A stretch of DNA of 64,000 bases from Brevibacillus_C sp046036945. GTDB lineage: Bacteria; Bacillota; Bacilli; Brevibacillales; Brevibacillaceae. The position numbers were made by a program, and so were the translations under genes. Every line of letters starts with the position of its first letter. Position 1 is the stretch's first letter. Of the stretch, positions 30,861-38,959 are shown one piece after another. The stretch covers positions 124,001-188,000 of the forward strand of contig NZ_JBJQOQ010000007.1 of assembly GCF_046036945.1 (NCBI RefSeq), given 5' to 3'. The notes beneath the pieces were generated by a model. It did no database searches and was not told the DNA's origin. It saw only the letters and a program-made list of their open reading frames with translations.

Positions 30861-32174
30861 ATGATTGCGAGAGTCGGAGCCGTGGGTCCAAAAGACTCCA
30901 TTGAATTGATCACGGAGATCGGCAAAGAGTTTCAGGAAGAGATGACGATCATTCCCATGATTTATCAGAAGATTGAAGATACGCCGAACATCATTCAGCA
31001 AGCGGATGGCCAGATCGACATCTGGGTTTTCTCCGGACAGGCTCCTTATGCCATCGCACGGGATCTTCTCCACAAGCAAAAGATGCTGTATCCGCAATTG
31101 AACGGCTCCAGCCTGACCAAAGTGCTGCTCGAGCTCGTTTACCGCGACCGATGGAGGCTGGATCGCGTCAGCTTTGACACGTTTTTGCCGAAGCACCTGC
31201 AGGAGACCTGTACCGAGCTCGGTTTGCCGTACGGGCACATCCACCTGCTGTCCTACCCGGGCTACAAACCCAGCCAGGAGCTGGCGGCTTTTCACTCCGC
31301 CTTGTACCGCGATGAAAAGGTCGACGCCTGTGCCACCTGTATCAGCTCTGTCTATGAAGCGTTAAAAGCGGAAGGCATCCCCGTCTACCGGATAACGCCT
31401 AATCGGATGACCATTCGCAGCATGCTGAATCTGGCCCGTACGGCCGGCGAAACCCTCCACTTTAAAAAGTCGCAGATTGCCGTGATGCTGATCGAACTCA
31501 GCGGACTGGAAACCTTGATCGGGGAAAACAAGAGCGCTTATGACGTCAGCCGGCTTCATTTGCGCCTGCAGGACACGATCCTCGACTACGTGGAGGAGGT
31601 CTCCGGGTCGTTTATCTCGCTTGGGAACGGCAAGTACCTGATCTTTTCCACGCGCGGAGCCATTGAAGGCAATCCCGATGCCCACGCCTCGATGCTGCTG
31701 GAGCGAATCGCTTTTCTCACCGATCTGGAGACGAATATCGGAATCGGGTACGGGGTGACCGCACTGGCTGCCGAGCGCAATGCCCAGCTCGCCTTGCTCC
31801 ACTCCCAGAAGACGGGGTCCTGTGCGATCCTAGTCGACGACGAGGGCAGAATTGAAGGCCCCCTGGAGCAGCCTGACAGCATCAGCTTTACCTACCGCAC
31901 GGACGACATGGAGATGAGCGGGCTGCTAAAAAAAGCAGGAGTGGCCATCACCACGTATGCCAAGCTCCAGGCCGTGCAGAAGCACCTGGGGAAACATTCG
32001 CTCAGCGCCCCGGAGGTAGCCGAATTTCTGGGCATGACCAAGCGGAATGCCCGCCGCATCCTTACCGATCTGGCAGCACACGGCCTGGCCGAGCTGATCG
32101 GCGAAGAAGCGCCTACAAACCGGGGCAGACCGCGAAAGATCTACCGGATCCCCTATCGGAACCGTGGTGAATAG
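30861..32174 (+). CDS. Orphan transcriptional regulator with degenerate cyclase-like core and C-terminal wHTH
   Basis: This 437-residue soluble protein has three visible parts. An N-terminal alpha/beta region (1-150) contains IDIWVFSGQAPYAIARDLL, reminiscent of receptor-type sensory domains. The middle region (about 195-330) has IAVMLIELSGLETLI and FISLGNGKYLIFS, like the degenerate GGDEF/nucleotide-cyclase fold of CdaR-type regulators. A C-terminal helix-turn-helix (LSAPEVAEFLGMTKRNARRILTDLAAHGL, split as APEVAEFLGMTKRN and RRILTDL) leads to a basic end. ATG 30861 follows ACAGGA. It lies just before, and convergent with, the siderophore-binding protein gene. The family is unnamed to me; control of uptake genes is only a guess. 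Confidence 0.75.
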   Translation: MIARVGAVGPKDSIELITEIGKEFQEEMTIIPMIYQKIEDTPNIIQQADGQIDIWVFSGQAPYAIARDLLHKQKMLYPQLNGSSLTKVLLELVYRDRWRLDRVSFDTFLPKHLQETCTELGLPYGHIHLLSYPGYKPSQELAAFHSALYRDEKVDACATCISSVYEALKAEGIPVYRITPNRMTIRSMLNLARTAGETLHFKKSQIAVMLIELSGLETLIGENKSAYDVSRLHLRLQDTILDYVEEVSGSFISLGNGKYLIFSTRGAIEGNPDAHASMLLERIAFLTDLETNIGIGYGVTALAAERNAQLALLHSQKTGSCAILVDDEGRIEGPLEQPDSISFTYRTDDMEMSGLLKKAGVAITTYAKLQAVQKHLGKHSLSAPEVAEFLGMTKRNARRILTDLAAHGLAELIGEEAPTNRGRPRKIYRIPYRNRGE

Positions 32175-32180
32175 ACAGCA

Positions 32181-32219
32181 AAAACACCTCTTTGCATCCG
32201 GGGATGAGAGAGGTGTTTT
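32181..32219. terminator. Bidirectional terminator between regulator and siderophore receptor
   Basis: AAAACACCTCT/AGAGGTGTTTT with a 17-nt loop lies between the two convergent stops and offers a T-run in both directions. Confidence 0.82.
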
Positions 32220-32234
32220 CGTCTCTGATTTCGT

Positions 32235-33236
32235 CTATTTCATTTCCAAGAGGTATTTTTCCAACTCGTCTACCATTTTGTTCGCACTGAGGACCCCGCC
32301 CGACGTATTCCAGACTGCGTCATCCACTTTAAATGTCTTGTTGTTTTTTACCACGTTGAGGTTTTTCCACAGCGATTCGCCGGTCCACTCCTGCTCCAGT
32401 TTGGTCGCTTCCCCGTCCCCGGTCTCATAGGAGAAGTAGAACATGATGTCGCCGTCCATCTCCGGTATGCGTTCCTTGGTAACGTCATCAGCAAATTTGT
32501 CCAGGTCTTGCGCCTTTGGACGCGCTACGCCCAGTTCGTTCAAAATCGAGCCGGCAAACGTGTCATGGTAGTAGATCCGCACTTTTCCCGGCATAAAGCG
32601 GACAAGGGAGACCTGTGTACCCAGCTTTTCGCCTACTTTTTCCTTGAATTCGGCAATTCGTTTGTCCCAATCAGCGAGGATTTTTTCTCCCTCTGCCTTT
32701 TTGTTCAACGCTTCAGCGTACAGCATGAAGTTTTCTTTCCAGTCGCCGCGCGGCTCCTCGACGAAGACGGTTGGAGCGATGGCGGAGAGCTGCTGGTACA
32801 CTTTTTCGTGGCGGAATTTCATGCCCAGGATCAGGTCCGGCTTTAGTGCGGCGATCGCTTCCAGATTGGGCTGCGACTCGGTCCCGAGGAGCTGGGTGCC
32901 TTCCAGCTCAGGTTTTACTATATCGTAAAAAGTGGTCGGGTCTGTCCAGGAACCGACTGCGCCAACCGGCTTGACACCCAGGGCAACCACTGTTTCCACT
33001 CCCTGTGCTGTCAGCACGACTACGCGCTGAGGCGTGCCTTGGATGGGAGTCTCACCCATCGCGTGTTTGATCGTATATGACTGCTCGCTTTCGCTTCCGC
33101 TGCCGGCAGGTTTTTCCGCTGTCTGCCCGGTCGGCTGGCCCCCCGTCTGCTGACCGCCGCCGCAGCCGGCAACGAATAGGAAAAGCGCCATTGCCAGGCC
33201 AAAAAATGCCTTCAGGTGATATGTACGTGAGAACAT
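32235..33236 (-). CDS. Iron-siderophore ABC transporter substrate-binding lipoprotein
   Basis: This 333-residue receptor is of the FhuD/YfiY (peripla_BP_2) class, with a lipobox VAGC (Cys25). Domain blocks are PQRVVVLTAQGVETVVALGVKPVGAVGSW, LLGTESQPNLEAIAALKPDLILG and AIAPTVFVEEPRGDWKENF. It should bind a ferric siderophore, possibly of the hydroxamate or citrate type. ATG 33236 is chosen because it directly starts the signal peptide; an in-frame ATG seven codons upstream lies next to AAAGGGGA and cannot be excluded. It is divergent from the permease genes, with Fur-type sites between. Confidence 0.92.
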   Translation of the reverse strand: MFSRTYHLKAFFGLAMALFLFVAGCGGGQQTGGQPTGQTAEKPAGSGSESEQSYTIKHAMGETPIQGTPQRVVVLTAQGVETVVALGVKPVGAVGSWTDPTTFYDIVKPELEGTQLLGTESQPNLEAIAALKPDLILGMKFRHEKVYQQLSAIAPTVFVEEPRGDWKENFMLYAEALNKKAEGEKILADWDKRIAEFKEKVGEKLGTQVSLVRFMPGKVRIYYHDTFAGSILNELGVARPKAQDLDKFADDVTKERIPEMDGDIMFYFSYETGDGEATKLEQEWTGESLWKNLNVVKNNKTFKVDDAVWNTSGGVLSANKMVDELEKYLLEMK

Positions 33237-33265
33237 GATCTCACAGTCCCCTTTCATGATGATAA

Positions 33266-33280
33266 TGAGAATGATATTCA
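33266..33280. promoter_or_regulatory. Fur-type box proximal to the siderophore receptor gene
   Basis: TGAGAATGATATTCA matches the 7-1-7 Fur box TGATAATNATTATCA at 11 of 14 positions and lies 30 bp from the receptor start codon. An adjoining GATGATAATG widens the match. Confidence 0.6.
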
Positions 33281-33330
33281 GTAACACTCATTATCCTACA
33301 ATCAGATTCAGACAAATGTCAACGATTAAA

Positions 33331-33345
33331 TGATAATGAATCTCA
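33331..33345. promoter_or_regulatory. Second Fur-type box, proximal to the permease operon
   Basis: TGATAATGAATCTCA has a perfect left half and 5 of 7 right-half matches to the Fur 7-1-7 box. A -35-like TTGACA follows at 33352-33357, so bound Fur would block the rightward promoter. No strong -10 was found. Confidence 0.55.
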
Positions 33346-33427
33346 AATTCATTGACAATTAATTGACTTAGCATCTAAACTTGGTAAGTAGGAACAACGT
33401 GGTCGAATGATCTGTAAGGATGAAATC

Positions 33428-34441
33428 ATGATGAAAAGTCTGCTCAACAACAACCCGCTAAGAGCCGCAGGATTGGTCGCCGCACTTCTTCTGCTTCTAT
33501 ATTTAAGCTACGCCAGCCTCGTCTTCGGCATCATTGACACGAGCTGGCAGACGGTTATCGATGCTTACACACAGTACAACGGCTCCAATGAACATATTGT
33601 CATAAAGGAAGTACGCGTGCCGAGGGTGCTTAACGCCTTGGCCGTGGGCGTCAGTCTGGGGCTTGCCGGGGCCGTCCTGCAAGCGTTGACGCGAAATCCG
33701 GTGGCCGACGCCGAACTGTTCGGCCTCAACGCCGGCGCCGCCCTGTTCGTAGTGATTGCCGTGGCATTTTTTGGCATCAGTTCGCTCACTTCGTTTACCT
33801 GGCTCGCGTTCTTGGGGGCAGCCGTCAGCGGACTGGTCGTCTACCTGCTCGGCTCACTCGGCAGAGACGGCCTGACCCCGGTAAAACTTACCCTGGCCGG
33901 TGCCGCCATCACCGCGCTCTCCGGATCGGCTCGCCACGGCATGCTCGTCCTCAACGAAAAAGCGCTGGATGAGGTGCTGTTCTGGCTAGCAGGCTCTGTG
34001 GGGGGGAGAAAACTGGAGTTTTTACAGGCTGTCTTCCCTTATATGATCGTCGCCTGGGCGGCCGCTTTTCTCCTCGCCAGGCCGATTCAGACCCTGCTGA
34101 TGGGCGATGATGTGGCAAAAGGGCTGGGGCAGCGTACCCTGCTGGTGAAACTCGCAGCCGGCGCCGCCATCGTCCTGCTCACCGGCAGTTCTGTCGCTGT
34201 AGCCGGACCGATCGGCTTCGTCGGGCTGATCACGCCTCACCTCGCCCGTTACCTGGTCGGTCGGGAGATGACTTGGGTATTCGTCTACAGCGGTGTACTC
34301 GGCGCTGCCATCCTGCTTGCCGCGGACATCGCCGCCCGCTTTATCGCCAAGCCCGCCGAAGTGCCTATCGGTGCGATGACCGCACTCGTCGGCATCCCGT
34401 TCTTCATCTACGTGGCACGAAAGGGGCTTGGAAAGAATTGA
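33428..34441 (+). CDS. FecCD-family iron-siderophore ABC transporter permease (first subunit)
   Basis: This 337-residue membrane protein is of the BtuC/FecCD family, with about ten hydrophobic segments. Typical sequences are VRVPRVLNALAVGVSLGLAGAVLQ, then TRNPVADAELFGLNAGAAL, the coupling region DDVAKGLGQR and GPIGFVGLITPHLAR. ATG 33428 has AAGGAT seven bases upstream. It is the first gene of a three-gene operon, with the next permease overlapping its stop. Confidence 0.94.
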   Translation: MMKSLLNNNPLRAAGLVAALLLLLYLSYASLVFGIIDTSWQTVIDAYTQYNGSNEHIVIKEVRVPRVLNALAVGVSLGLAGAVLQALTRNPVADAELFGLNAGAALFVVIAVAFFGISSLTSFTWLAFLGAAVSGLVVYLLGSLGRDGLTPVKLTLAGAAITALSGSARHGMLVLNEKALDEVLFWLAGSVGGRKLEFLQAVFPYMIVAWAAAFLLARPIQTLLMGDDVAKGLGQRTLLVKLAAGAAIVLLTGSSVAVAGPIGFVGLITPHLARYLVGREMTWVFVYSGVLGAAILLAADIAARFIAKPAEVPIGAMTALVGIPFFIYVARKGLGKN

Positions 34442-35475
34442 AGAAATATCTGCCGCTGCAAAGCAACAAAGGAACCTTTTCGCTGCTCCTGCATAAACAG
34501 ACCCTGCTGTACCTCGTCCTGTTCGTCCTTCTGATCCTGGCTGCCGCAGTCGTCAGCCTGGGCATCGGCGAGATGAAAATACACCCGCTAAACGTCCTGA
34601 AGGTGTTTTTCGGGATGGGAACGGAGCAGGACGCCCTGATCGTCGGGCAGTTCCGCCTCCCCCGGGTCATAGTCGCCATCCTGGTCGGAGCAGCCCTTGC
34701 TTCGGCAGGAGCCATCTTGCAAGGAATCGTCGGAAATCCCTTGGCGGCTCCCGACATTCTCGGTATTACAGGAGGCGCTTCCGCGGCCGCTGTCGCCTTT
34801 TTGCTGTACTTTGAATCGGCCAGCATCCAATGGCTGCCTCCGATCGCCTTTTTGGGCGCGACTCTGACAACACTCGTCCTGTACGCGCTGGCTTGGAAAA
34901 AGGGTGTCCCTCCGCTGCGGCTGGTGCTGATCGGCGTAGGCATTAAAATTGCGGCCAACGCGTTGATTACCGTTTTGATCACGTTCAGTCCGTTTCTGTT
35001 ACAAAATAAAGCGACGCTTTGGCTGACAGGCAGCATTTACGGAGTGGACTGGAACGATGTCAAGCTCATCTCGCCGTGGACGATTCTCCTGATCGCCTTG
35101 GCGGCGCTGATGGCCCGGCGGGTCAACGTCCAGCAGTTGGGGGACGATGTAGCTGCCAGCGTAGGCAGTCTCGTTCAGTTTGACCGGTTTGCCCTGCTCG
35201 TCATCTGTGCCGCGCTGACCGGAACGGCGGTGGCCGTGGGCGGCGAGATCAGCTTCGTCGCCCTGTTGGCGCCGCACATCGCCAAGCAGTTGGTCGGGCC
35301 GTCTTTCGGCTCGGCTCTGCCGTTGTCCGCCTGTATCGGCGCGCTGATTCTGGTGGTGGCCGACTTGATCGCACGAACGGTGTTTTCACCGATTGACGTC
35401 CCTGTCGGCGTGTTTACATCTGCCGTCGGAGCGCCGTTTTTCATCTACCTCTTATACAAAAACCGCAATCGGTAA
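34438..35475 (+). CDS. FecCD-family iron-siderophore ABC transporter permease (second subunit)
   Basis: This 345-residue partner of the previous permease has the same fold: FRLPRVIVAILVGAALASAGAILQ, IVGNPLAAPDILGITGGASAAA, GEISFVALLAPHIAKQLVG and the end VPVGVFTSAVGAPFFIYLL. The start is a TTG at 34438 that overlaps the upstream TGA by 4 bp (TTGA), giving coupled translation. The open frame extends further upstream inside the first permease, but that part is not permease sequence. Heterodimeric permeases of this kind match the YfiZ/YfhA pair of B. subtilis. Confidence 0.92.
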   Translation: MKKYLPLQSNKGTFSLLLHKQTLLYLVLFVLLILAAAVVSLGIGEMKIHPLNVLKVFFGMGTEQDALIVGQFRLPRVIVAILVGAALASAGAILQGIVGNPLAAPDILGITGGASAAAVAFLLYFESASIQWLPPIAFLGATLTTLVLYALAWKKGVPPLRLVLIGVGIKIAANALITVLITFSPFLLQNKATLWLTGSIYGVDWNDVKLISPWTILLIALAALMARRVNVQQLGDDVAASVGSLVQFDRFALLVICAALTGTAVAVGGEISFVALLAPHIAKQLVGPSFGSALPLSACIGALILVVADLIARTVFSPIDVPVGVFTSAVGAPFFIYLLYKNRNR

Positions 35476-35494
35476 GTGAAAGGAGTCAGTCCCC

Positions 35495-36295
35495 ATGCAC
35501 GCCTTGGAAACCCGGCAGTTAACCTTGTCCTACGGAGAACGGAATATTATCGAGGAGTTGGATCTGCACATCCCCCACGGCAAGATTACCGTATTTATCG
35601 GCAGCAACGGCTGCGGAAAATCGACGCTGCTGCGCTCGCTGGCCCGGTTGTTGAAGCCGAAGGAAGGCGCTATCCTGTTGGACGGAGAAGCGATCGCCAA
35701 GCAATCCACCAAGGAAGTGGCCAAACGGCTGGCCATACTGCCGCAGGGGCCGAGCGCGCCGGAGGGGCTCACCGTCCTGCAGTTGGTCAAACAAGGACGC
35801 TATCCGTATCAAAGCTGGCTGAAGCAGTGGTCCAAGGAGGACGAGGAGATGGTGGCCAAAGCCCTGGAGGCGACCCGGCTCACCGCACTCTCCGACCATC
35901 CGGTGGACTCGCTCTCCGGCGGGCAGCGGCAGCGGGCCTGGATCGCGATGACGCTGGCACAGGGGACGGATACGATCCTGCTGGACGAACCGACCACCTA
36001 TCTGGACATGTCGCATCAAATCGAGATTCTTGACCTGCTCTATGAACTGAACCAGACCGAACAGCGAACGATCGTCATGGTCCTGCACGATCTGAACCTG
36101 GCCTGCCGTTACGCTCACCACATCGTGGCCGTTCACGGTCAGACCGTTTATGCGGAAGGACGGCCGGAAGAAGTGATGACGGAAGAATTGGTGCGCAGGG
36201 TGTTTCAGATGGAATGCCAGATTACTCGGGACCCGTTGTATGGGACTCCCATGTGTATTCCCTTTAGCAAGTGCCGTCTTCAGGCGCAGGGATAA
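35495..36295 (+). CDS. Iron-siderophore ABC transporter ATP-binding protein
   Basis: This 266-residue ATPase is of the FecE/FhuC class. Walker A is GSNGCGKST (36-44), the signature LSGGQRQR (140-147), Walker B ILLDEPT (161-167), and the switch His lies in MVLHDLNLACRYAH. The block PYQSWLKQW in the helical domain is typical for siderophore ATPases such as YusV. ATG is preceded by AAAGGAG. It closes the operon, which ends in a canonical terminator. Confidence 0.94.
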   Translation: MHALETRQLTLSYGERNIIEELDLHIPHGKITVFIGSNGCGKSTLLRSLARLLKPKEGAILLDGEAIAKQSTKEVAKRLAILPQGPSAPEGLTVLQLVKQGRYPYQSWLKQWSKEDEEMVAKALEATRLTALSDHPVDSLSGGQRQRAWIAMTLAQGTDTILLDEPTTYLDMSHQIEILDLLYELNQTEQRTIVMVLHDLNLACRYAHHIVAVHGQTVYAEGRPEEVMTEELVRRVFQMECQITRDPLYGTPMCIPFSKCRLQAQG

Positions 36296-36299
36296 GAAT

Positions 36300-36331
36300 A
36301 GCGCGGGGCTCAAAGCCTCGCGCTTTTTTTG
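36300..36331 (+). terminator. Terminator of the siderophore permease/ATPase operon
   Basis: AGCGCGGGGCT/AGCCTCGCGCT (one G-U) with loop CAA is followed by seven T, directly after the ATPase stop. Confidence 0.9.
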
Positions 36332-36352
36332 CGTTGGTGAACATTGGTCATG

Positions 36353-36560
36353 GAAGCAGAAAAAAATGGGCTCGCTTCGTTCGTGGCACGCCGGCGTGGA
36401 AGCGGGGGATATCCGTCTCCACTCCAAAAAACGGCACGTCGACCAAAAAGGACTGGGGGCAGCTCAACGTAGCGTTTGGTCGAAAAGCGCGTGCCGTTTT
36501 TTTCCGTTCCGACTGGGTAGGCTTGCCAAGGCTTGCGCTCGCTCCATTTTTTTCTGCTTC
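36353..36560. repeat. 208-bp interrupted palindrome with nested hairpin
   Basis: The outer arms are 17-bp perfect inverted repeats, GAAGCAGAAAAAAATGG (36353-36369) and its complement (36544-36560). At the centre, AAAAAACGGCACG (36426-36438) pairs with CGTGCCGTTTTTT (36490-36502), and within that TCGACCAAA (36439-36447) pairs with TTTGGTCGA (36475-36483). The parts between outer and inner arms do not match well. It may be a small non-autonomous mobile element relic or a structured transcript or terminator. No ORF of merit lies inside. Confidence 0.6.
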
Positions 36561-36703
36561 TCGCAGCTTTATTCCCTTACCTGGAGAACGTTCGCGAGTT
36601 TGTACTCGAGTTCGATATAGATACACCCGTTCTGGATAATAGACAGCAGTTCAATTTGCATGATACGATACGTAACGTGAAGTCAGTGATGCAGGAGGCG
36701 TAT

Positions 36704-37438
36704 ATGAACAATTTTTATCTGCTCGACATCGAGTTTGAATATGGCGGACAAAAACAGGTCATTACTCCCGTGCTGCTTCAAGATGAGCGCGATACGATCC
36801 TCGTCGATTGCGGCTATCCGGATTTTGTGCCTCTCCTCGCGGATGCGGCTAGTCGGCACGGGATCAGGTTGGATTCTCTGACAAAATTGATTGTGACCCA
36901 TCACGATATGGACCATATCGGTTCGCTGGCTGCATTGAAGCGGGCGTACCCGGGCATCGAAATCATTGCGCACGAGATGGAGGCTCCTTACATCGAAGGG
37001 GCGAAGAAGGCGTTGCGGCTTGAACAGGCGGAATCGACGTTTGACGTATTGCCCGCAGAGGCAAAGCCGCATGCACAGCAGTTTATTCGCTTCTTGCAGT
37101 CAATCGAGCCGTCTTCCGTCGATCGGACGGCAGCAAGTGATGAGCGGCTGCCTTGGTGCGGCGGCATCGACATCGTCCATACGCCGGGTCATACGCTTGG
37201 CCATATTTCGTTGTATCTTCCCGCCAGCAAGACGCTGATTGCGGGAGACGCCGTGGTCATTGAGGACGGAAAGCTGGATATCGCCAACCCCCAATACGCC
37301 TGGGATCTAAAGGAGGCTGTCCGTTCCGTCAAGCGGTTGCTCGACTATGAGATTGAGCAGCTCATTTGTTATCATGGAGGCTTGTTCCGCGGCGATGTAA
37401 AGCAATCGCTTCGGCAGCTCATCCATGCGTATAAGTAA
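36704..37438 (+). CDS. Metallo-beta-lactamase-fold hydrolase
   Basis: This 244-residue protein has the MBL fold. The metal motif reads THHDMDHIG (65-73), in which the usual HxHxDH is HxDxDH (His66, Asp68, Asp70, His71). That substitution is known in a branch of MBL hydrolases such as YflN. The other ligands are His in TPGHTLGH, Asp in IAGDAV and His in CYHGG. The substrate could be a lactone, thioester or other ester. ATG 36704 has a perfect AGGAGG five bases upstream; the long open frame before it is leader sequence. It is monocistronic. Confidence 0.93.
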   Translation: MNNFYLLDIEFEYGGQKQVITPVLLQDERDTILVDCGYPDFVPLLADAASRHGIRLDSLTKLIVTHHDMDHIGSLAALKRAYPGIEIIAHEMEAPYIEGAKKALRLEQAESTFDVLPAEAKPHAQQFIRFLQSIEPSSVDRTAASDERLPWCGGIDIVHTPGHTLGHISLYLPASKTLIAGDAVVIEDGKLDIANPQYAWDLKEAVRSVKRLLDYEIEQLICYHGGLFRGDVKQSLRQLIHAYK

Positions 37439-37440
37439 AA

Positions 37441-37497
37441 GGGACCCTCTCACAGGGTCCCTGAGCAGAAGGCTTCTCTAACAGAGAAGCGCTTTTT
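37441..37497 (+). terminator. Double-hairpin terminator after the MBL-fold gene
   Basis: GGGACCCT/AGGGTCCC (37441-37461) is followed by GCTTCTCT/AGAGAAGC (37472-37490) and GCTTTTTATT. The A-rich complement is too short to serve the convergent small gene well. Confidence 0.85.
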
Positions 37498-37498
37498 A

Positions 37499-37684
37499 TT
37501 ACTGTTTCGATTCTTCAATTGCTTTTAAAATGATCGCCTGATTTTCCTTGAAAGTATCGTGTTTTTGCTTGATAAAGTCATCGATGCTCTTTTTCGAGGT
37601 AAAAAGCAGCAGGGTGTCTTTGGCGATATATCCGTTCGCTGGCTCCACTTTGCCGTTTTGGACAACATAGACATTCGACATCAT
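37499..37684 (-). CDS. Small protein coupled to the DUF4062 gene
   Basis: This 61-residue soluble protein has a beta-rich first half (SNVYVVQNGKVEPANGYIAK, LLLFTSKKSIDDFI) and a Lys/Glu-rich helical second half. No family is recognised. Its start (ATGATG) overlaps the stop codon of the DUF4062 gene, and GGGGG lies five bases upstream, so the two are made from one mRNA with coupled translation. A stoichiometric partner, inhibitor or immunity role for the larger protein is a reasonable but untested inference. Confidence 0.8.
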   Translation of the reverse strand: MMSNVYVVQNGKVEPANGYIAKDTLLLFTSKKSIDDFIKQKHDTFKENQAIILKAIEESKQ

Positions 37685-38868
37685 TGCAGCCCCCTTAGAA
37701 CCGATTGTACGTAGCGGATGACCAATGTATTTCCATTTGCGCTCATTATACCATCAAAAATATGCTCCTCACAACCTTTGAGTTTTTGCAGCCTGCTGCC
37801 CCCATCCAACGGGAATTGGAAGGAAATTACATATTCTCCCTCTTTTAATGTGAAGTACAGCATTTGCTTCGATTCCTTGTAGAAAATCAGCGGATTCGGA
37901 TCGTTCAGCTGATAGGTAACCGCTACATATGAATCCGGATTGGACAGGTCGAAGGTCTCTCCCTTGCTGATGGAGGTTCTCCCGTCCGCTTCTTCGCAGA
38001 CCATGAACTGTTCGCGGCGTTTGAACAGCGCGACAGCCGAACAGTCCCGAAAGCGCCCCTGTACGATATGTGTGTAGCTGCCAAGCGTCTGGGCAATCTC
38101 TCCTCCTTTTAGATTACTGCGGATCTCCGCCAAAAAGTTCCGCAGATTTCGTACCCGTTCAATCTTTAACATGCCTGTGACAGCCGATACAAATTCCGAA
38201 AAATCCTGGTAAGAAGCAGCCAGCCGCTCATTTTCCACCGCTTTTTCCCGGCCGGGGATCAGGACGATTCCCTGGCGCAGGATATCGCTGAAGAATGACT
38301 TCCACTCCGTGGCAACCCCTAACTGCAATTCCTTCACCAGATGTTTGTGAATACTCAGAATATCGTACAGAAAAGCCCAGACATACGGATCGACGTCGCC
38401 GACCGGTTTCAGTATGCCCTGCTCCTGAATGCTTTGAACATATTGGTAGATCTGCTCAATATCCGGCAGATATCCATGCTGCTGCTCGTAATCCGCGACA
38501 TAGTCGTTCAATTGGCTCTGCACATCGCGAAAGTAAAATTGCAGCACCGTCTTTTCCACAAAAATCTGCGTAAATTTGCGGTTCGACAGGGCCTCTATGT
38601 ATTCCAGATGGGTGACGGTCCGCTTGGCATCCGGCAGATATCTCCCTGATTTGTTGTGGATGAACAGCAGGTACATATGGCTTTCCCTCACCAGCCGCAA
38701 ACAGTGGTCGACTGAGGATTCACCCGGTATGCTCGGCCCGAAACTGGGCTTTTCGTACATGATCGGTTCATGGCCCAGCTCGTTTAAAGCATCATACAGG
38801 GAGAGGCGCACCGGGTGTAAGCTGTCCTGGCCGACCGAACTGATAAAAACCTTGCATTTTACTGTCAT
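37681..38868 (-). CDS. DUF4062 (TIR-like) domain protein
   Basis: This 395-residue protein opens with a DUF4062 domain: KVFISSVGQDSLHPVRLSLY (6-25), the acidic-aromatic HEPIMYEK (33-40), then ESSVDHCLRLVRESHMYLLF (50-69), HNKSGRY and VTHLEYIEAL. This alpha/beta fold resembles TIR and nucleoside-processing domains and is known as the N-terminal module of some NACHT/STAND proteins. Here it is not followed by an NTPase; the rest is a helical region (about 105-250) and a beta-rich C-terminal part. ATG 38868 has GGGGGGAG upstream; the open frame extends 13 codons further without a ribosome site. Function unknown; a defence or signalling effector is an inference. Confidence 0.82.
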   Translation of the reverse strand: MTVKCKVFISSVGQDSLHPVRLSLYDALNELGHEPIMYEKPSFGPSIPGESSVDHCLRLVRESHMYLLFIHNKSGRYLPDAKRTVTHLEYIEALSNRKFTQIFVEKTVLQFYFRDVQSQLNDYVADYEQQHGYLPDIEQIYQYVQSIQEQGILKPVGDVDPYVWAFLYDILSIHKHLVKELQLGVATEWKSFFSDILRQGIVLIPGREKAVENERLAASYQDFSEFVSAVTGMLKIERVRNLRNFLAEIRSNLKGGEIAQTLGSYTHIVQGRFRDCSAVALFKRREQFMVCEEADGRTSISKGETFDLSNPDSYVAVTYQLNDPNPLIFYKESKQMLYFTLKEGEYVISFQFPLDGGSRLQKLKGCEEHIFDGIMSANGNTLVIRYVQSVLRGLQ

Positions 38869-38920
38869 ACCACACTCCCCCCCTCTCGCCGTTCTATCAA
38901 CAGGCATTCCCAGGCAAGCC

Positions 38921-38939
38921 GGGGCGGCAGAACCGCCCC
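38921..38939. terminator. GC-rich hairpin after the MOSC gene
   Basis: GGGGCGG/CCGCCCC with a 5-nt loop lies between the MOSC stop and the DUF4062 ribosome site. There is no T-run on either side, so termination efficiency is doubtful. Confidence 0.4.
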
Positions 38940-38959
38940 AAAGACCATGCCCGCCTGCT

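Noticed and set aside
34273..34437. Upstream extension of the second FecCD permease
   Set aside because: It is the alternative frame of the first permease gene and gives no membrane segment; the TTGA overlap marks the true start.
36533..36703. N-terminal extension of the MBL-fold protein
   Set aside because: The sequence lies partly in the palindrome arm and resembles no MBL family start; AGGAGG marks the internal ATG 36704.
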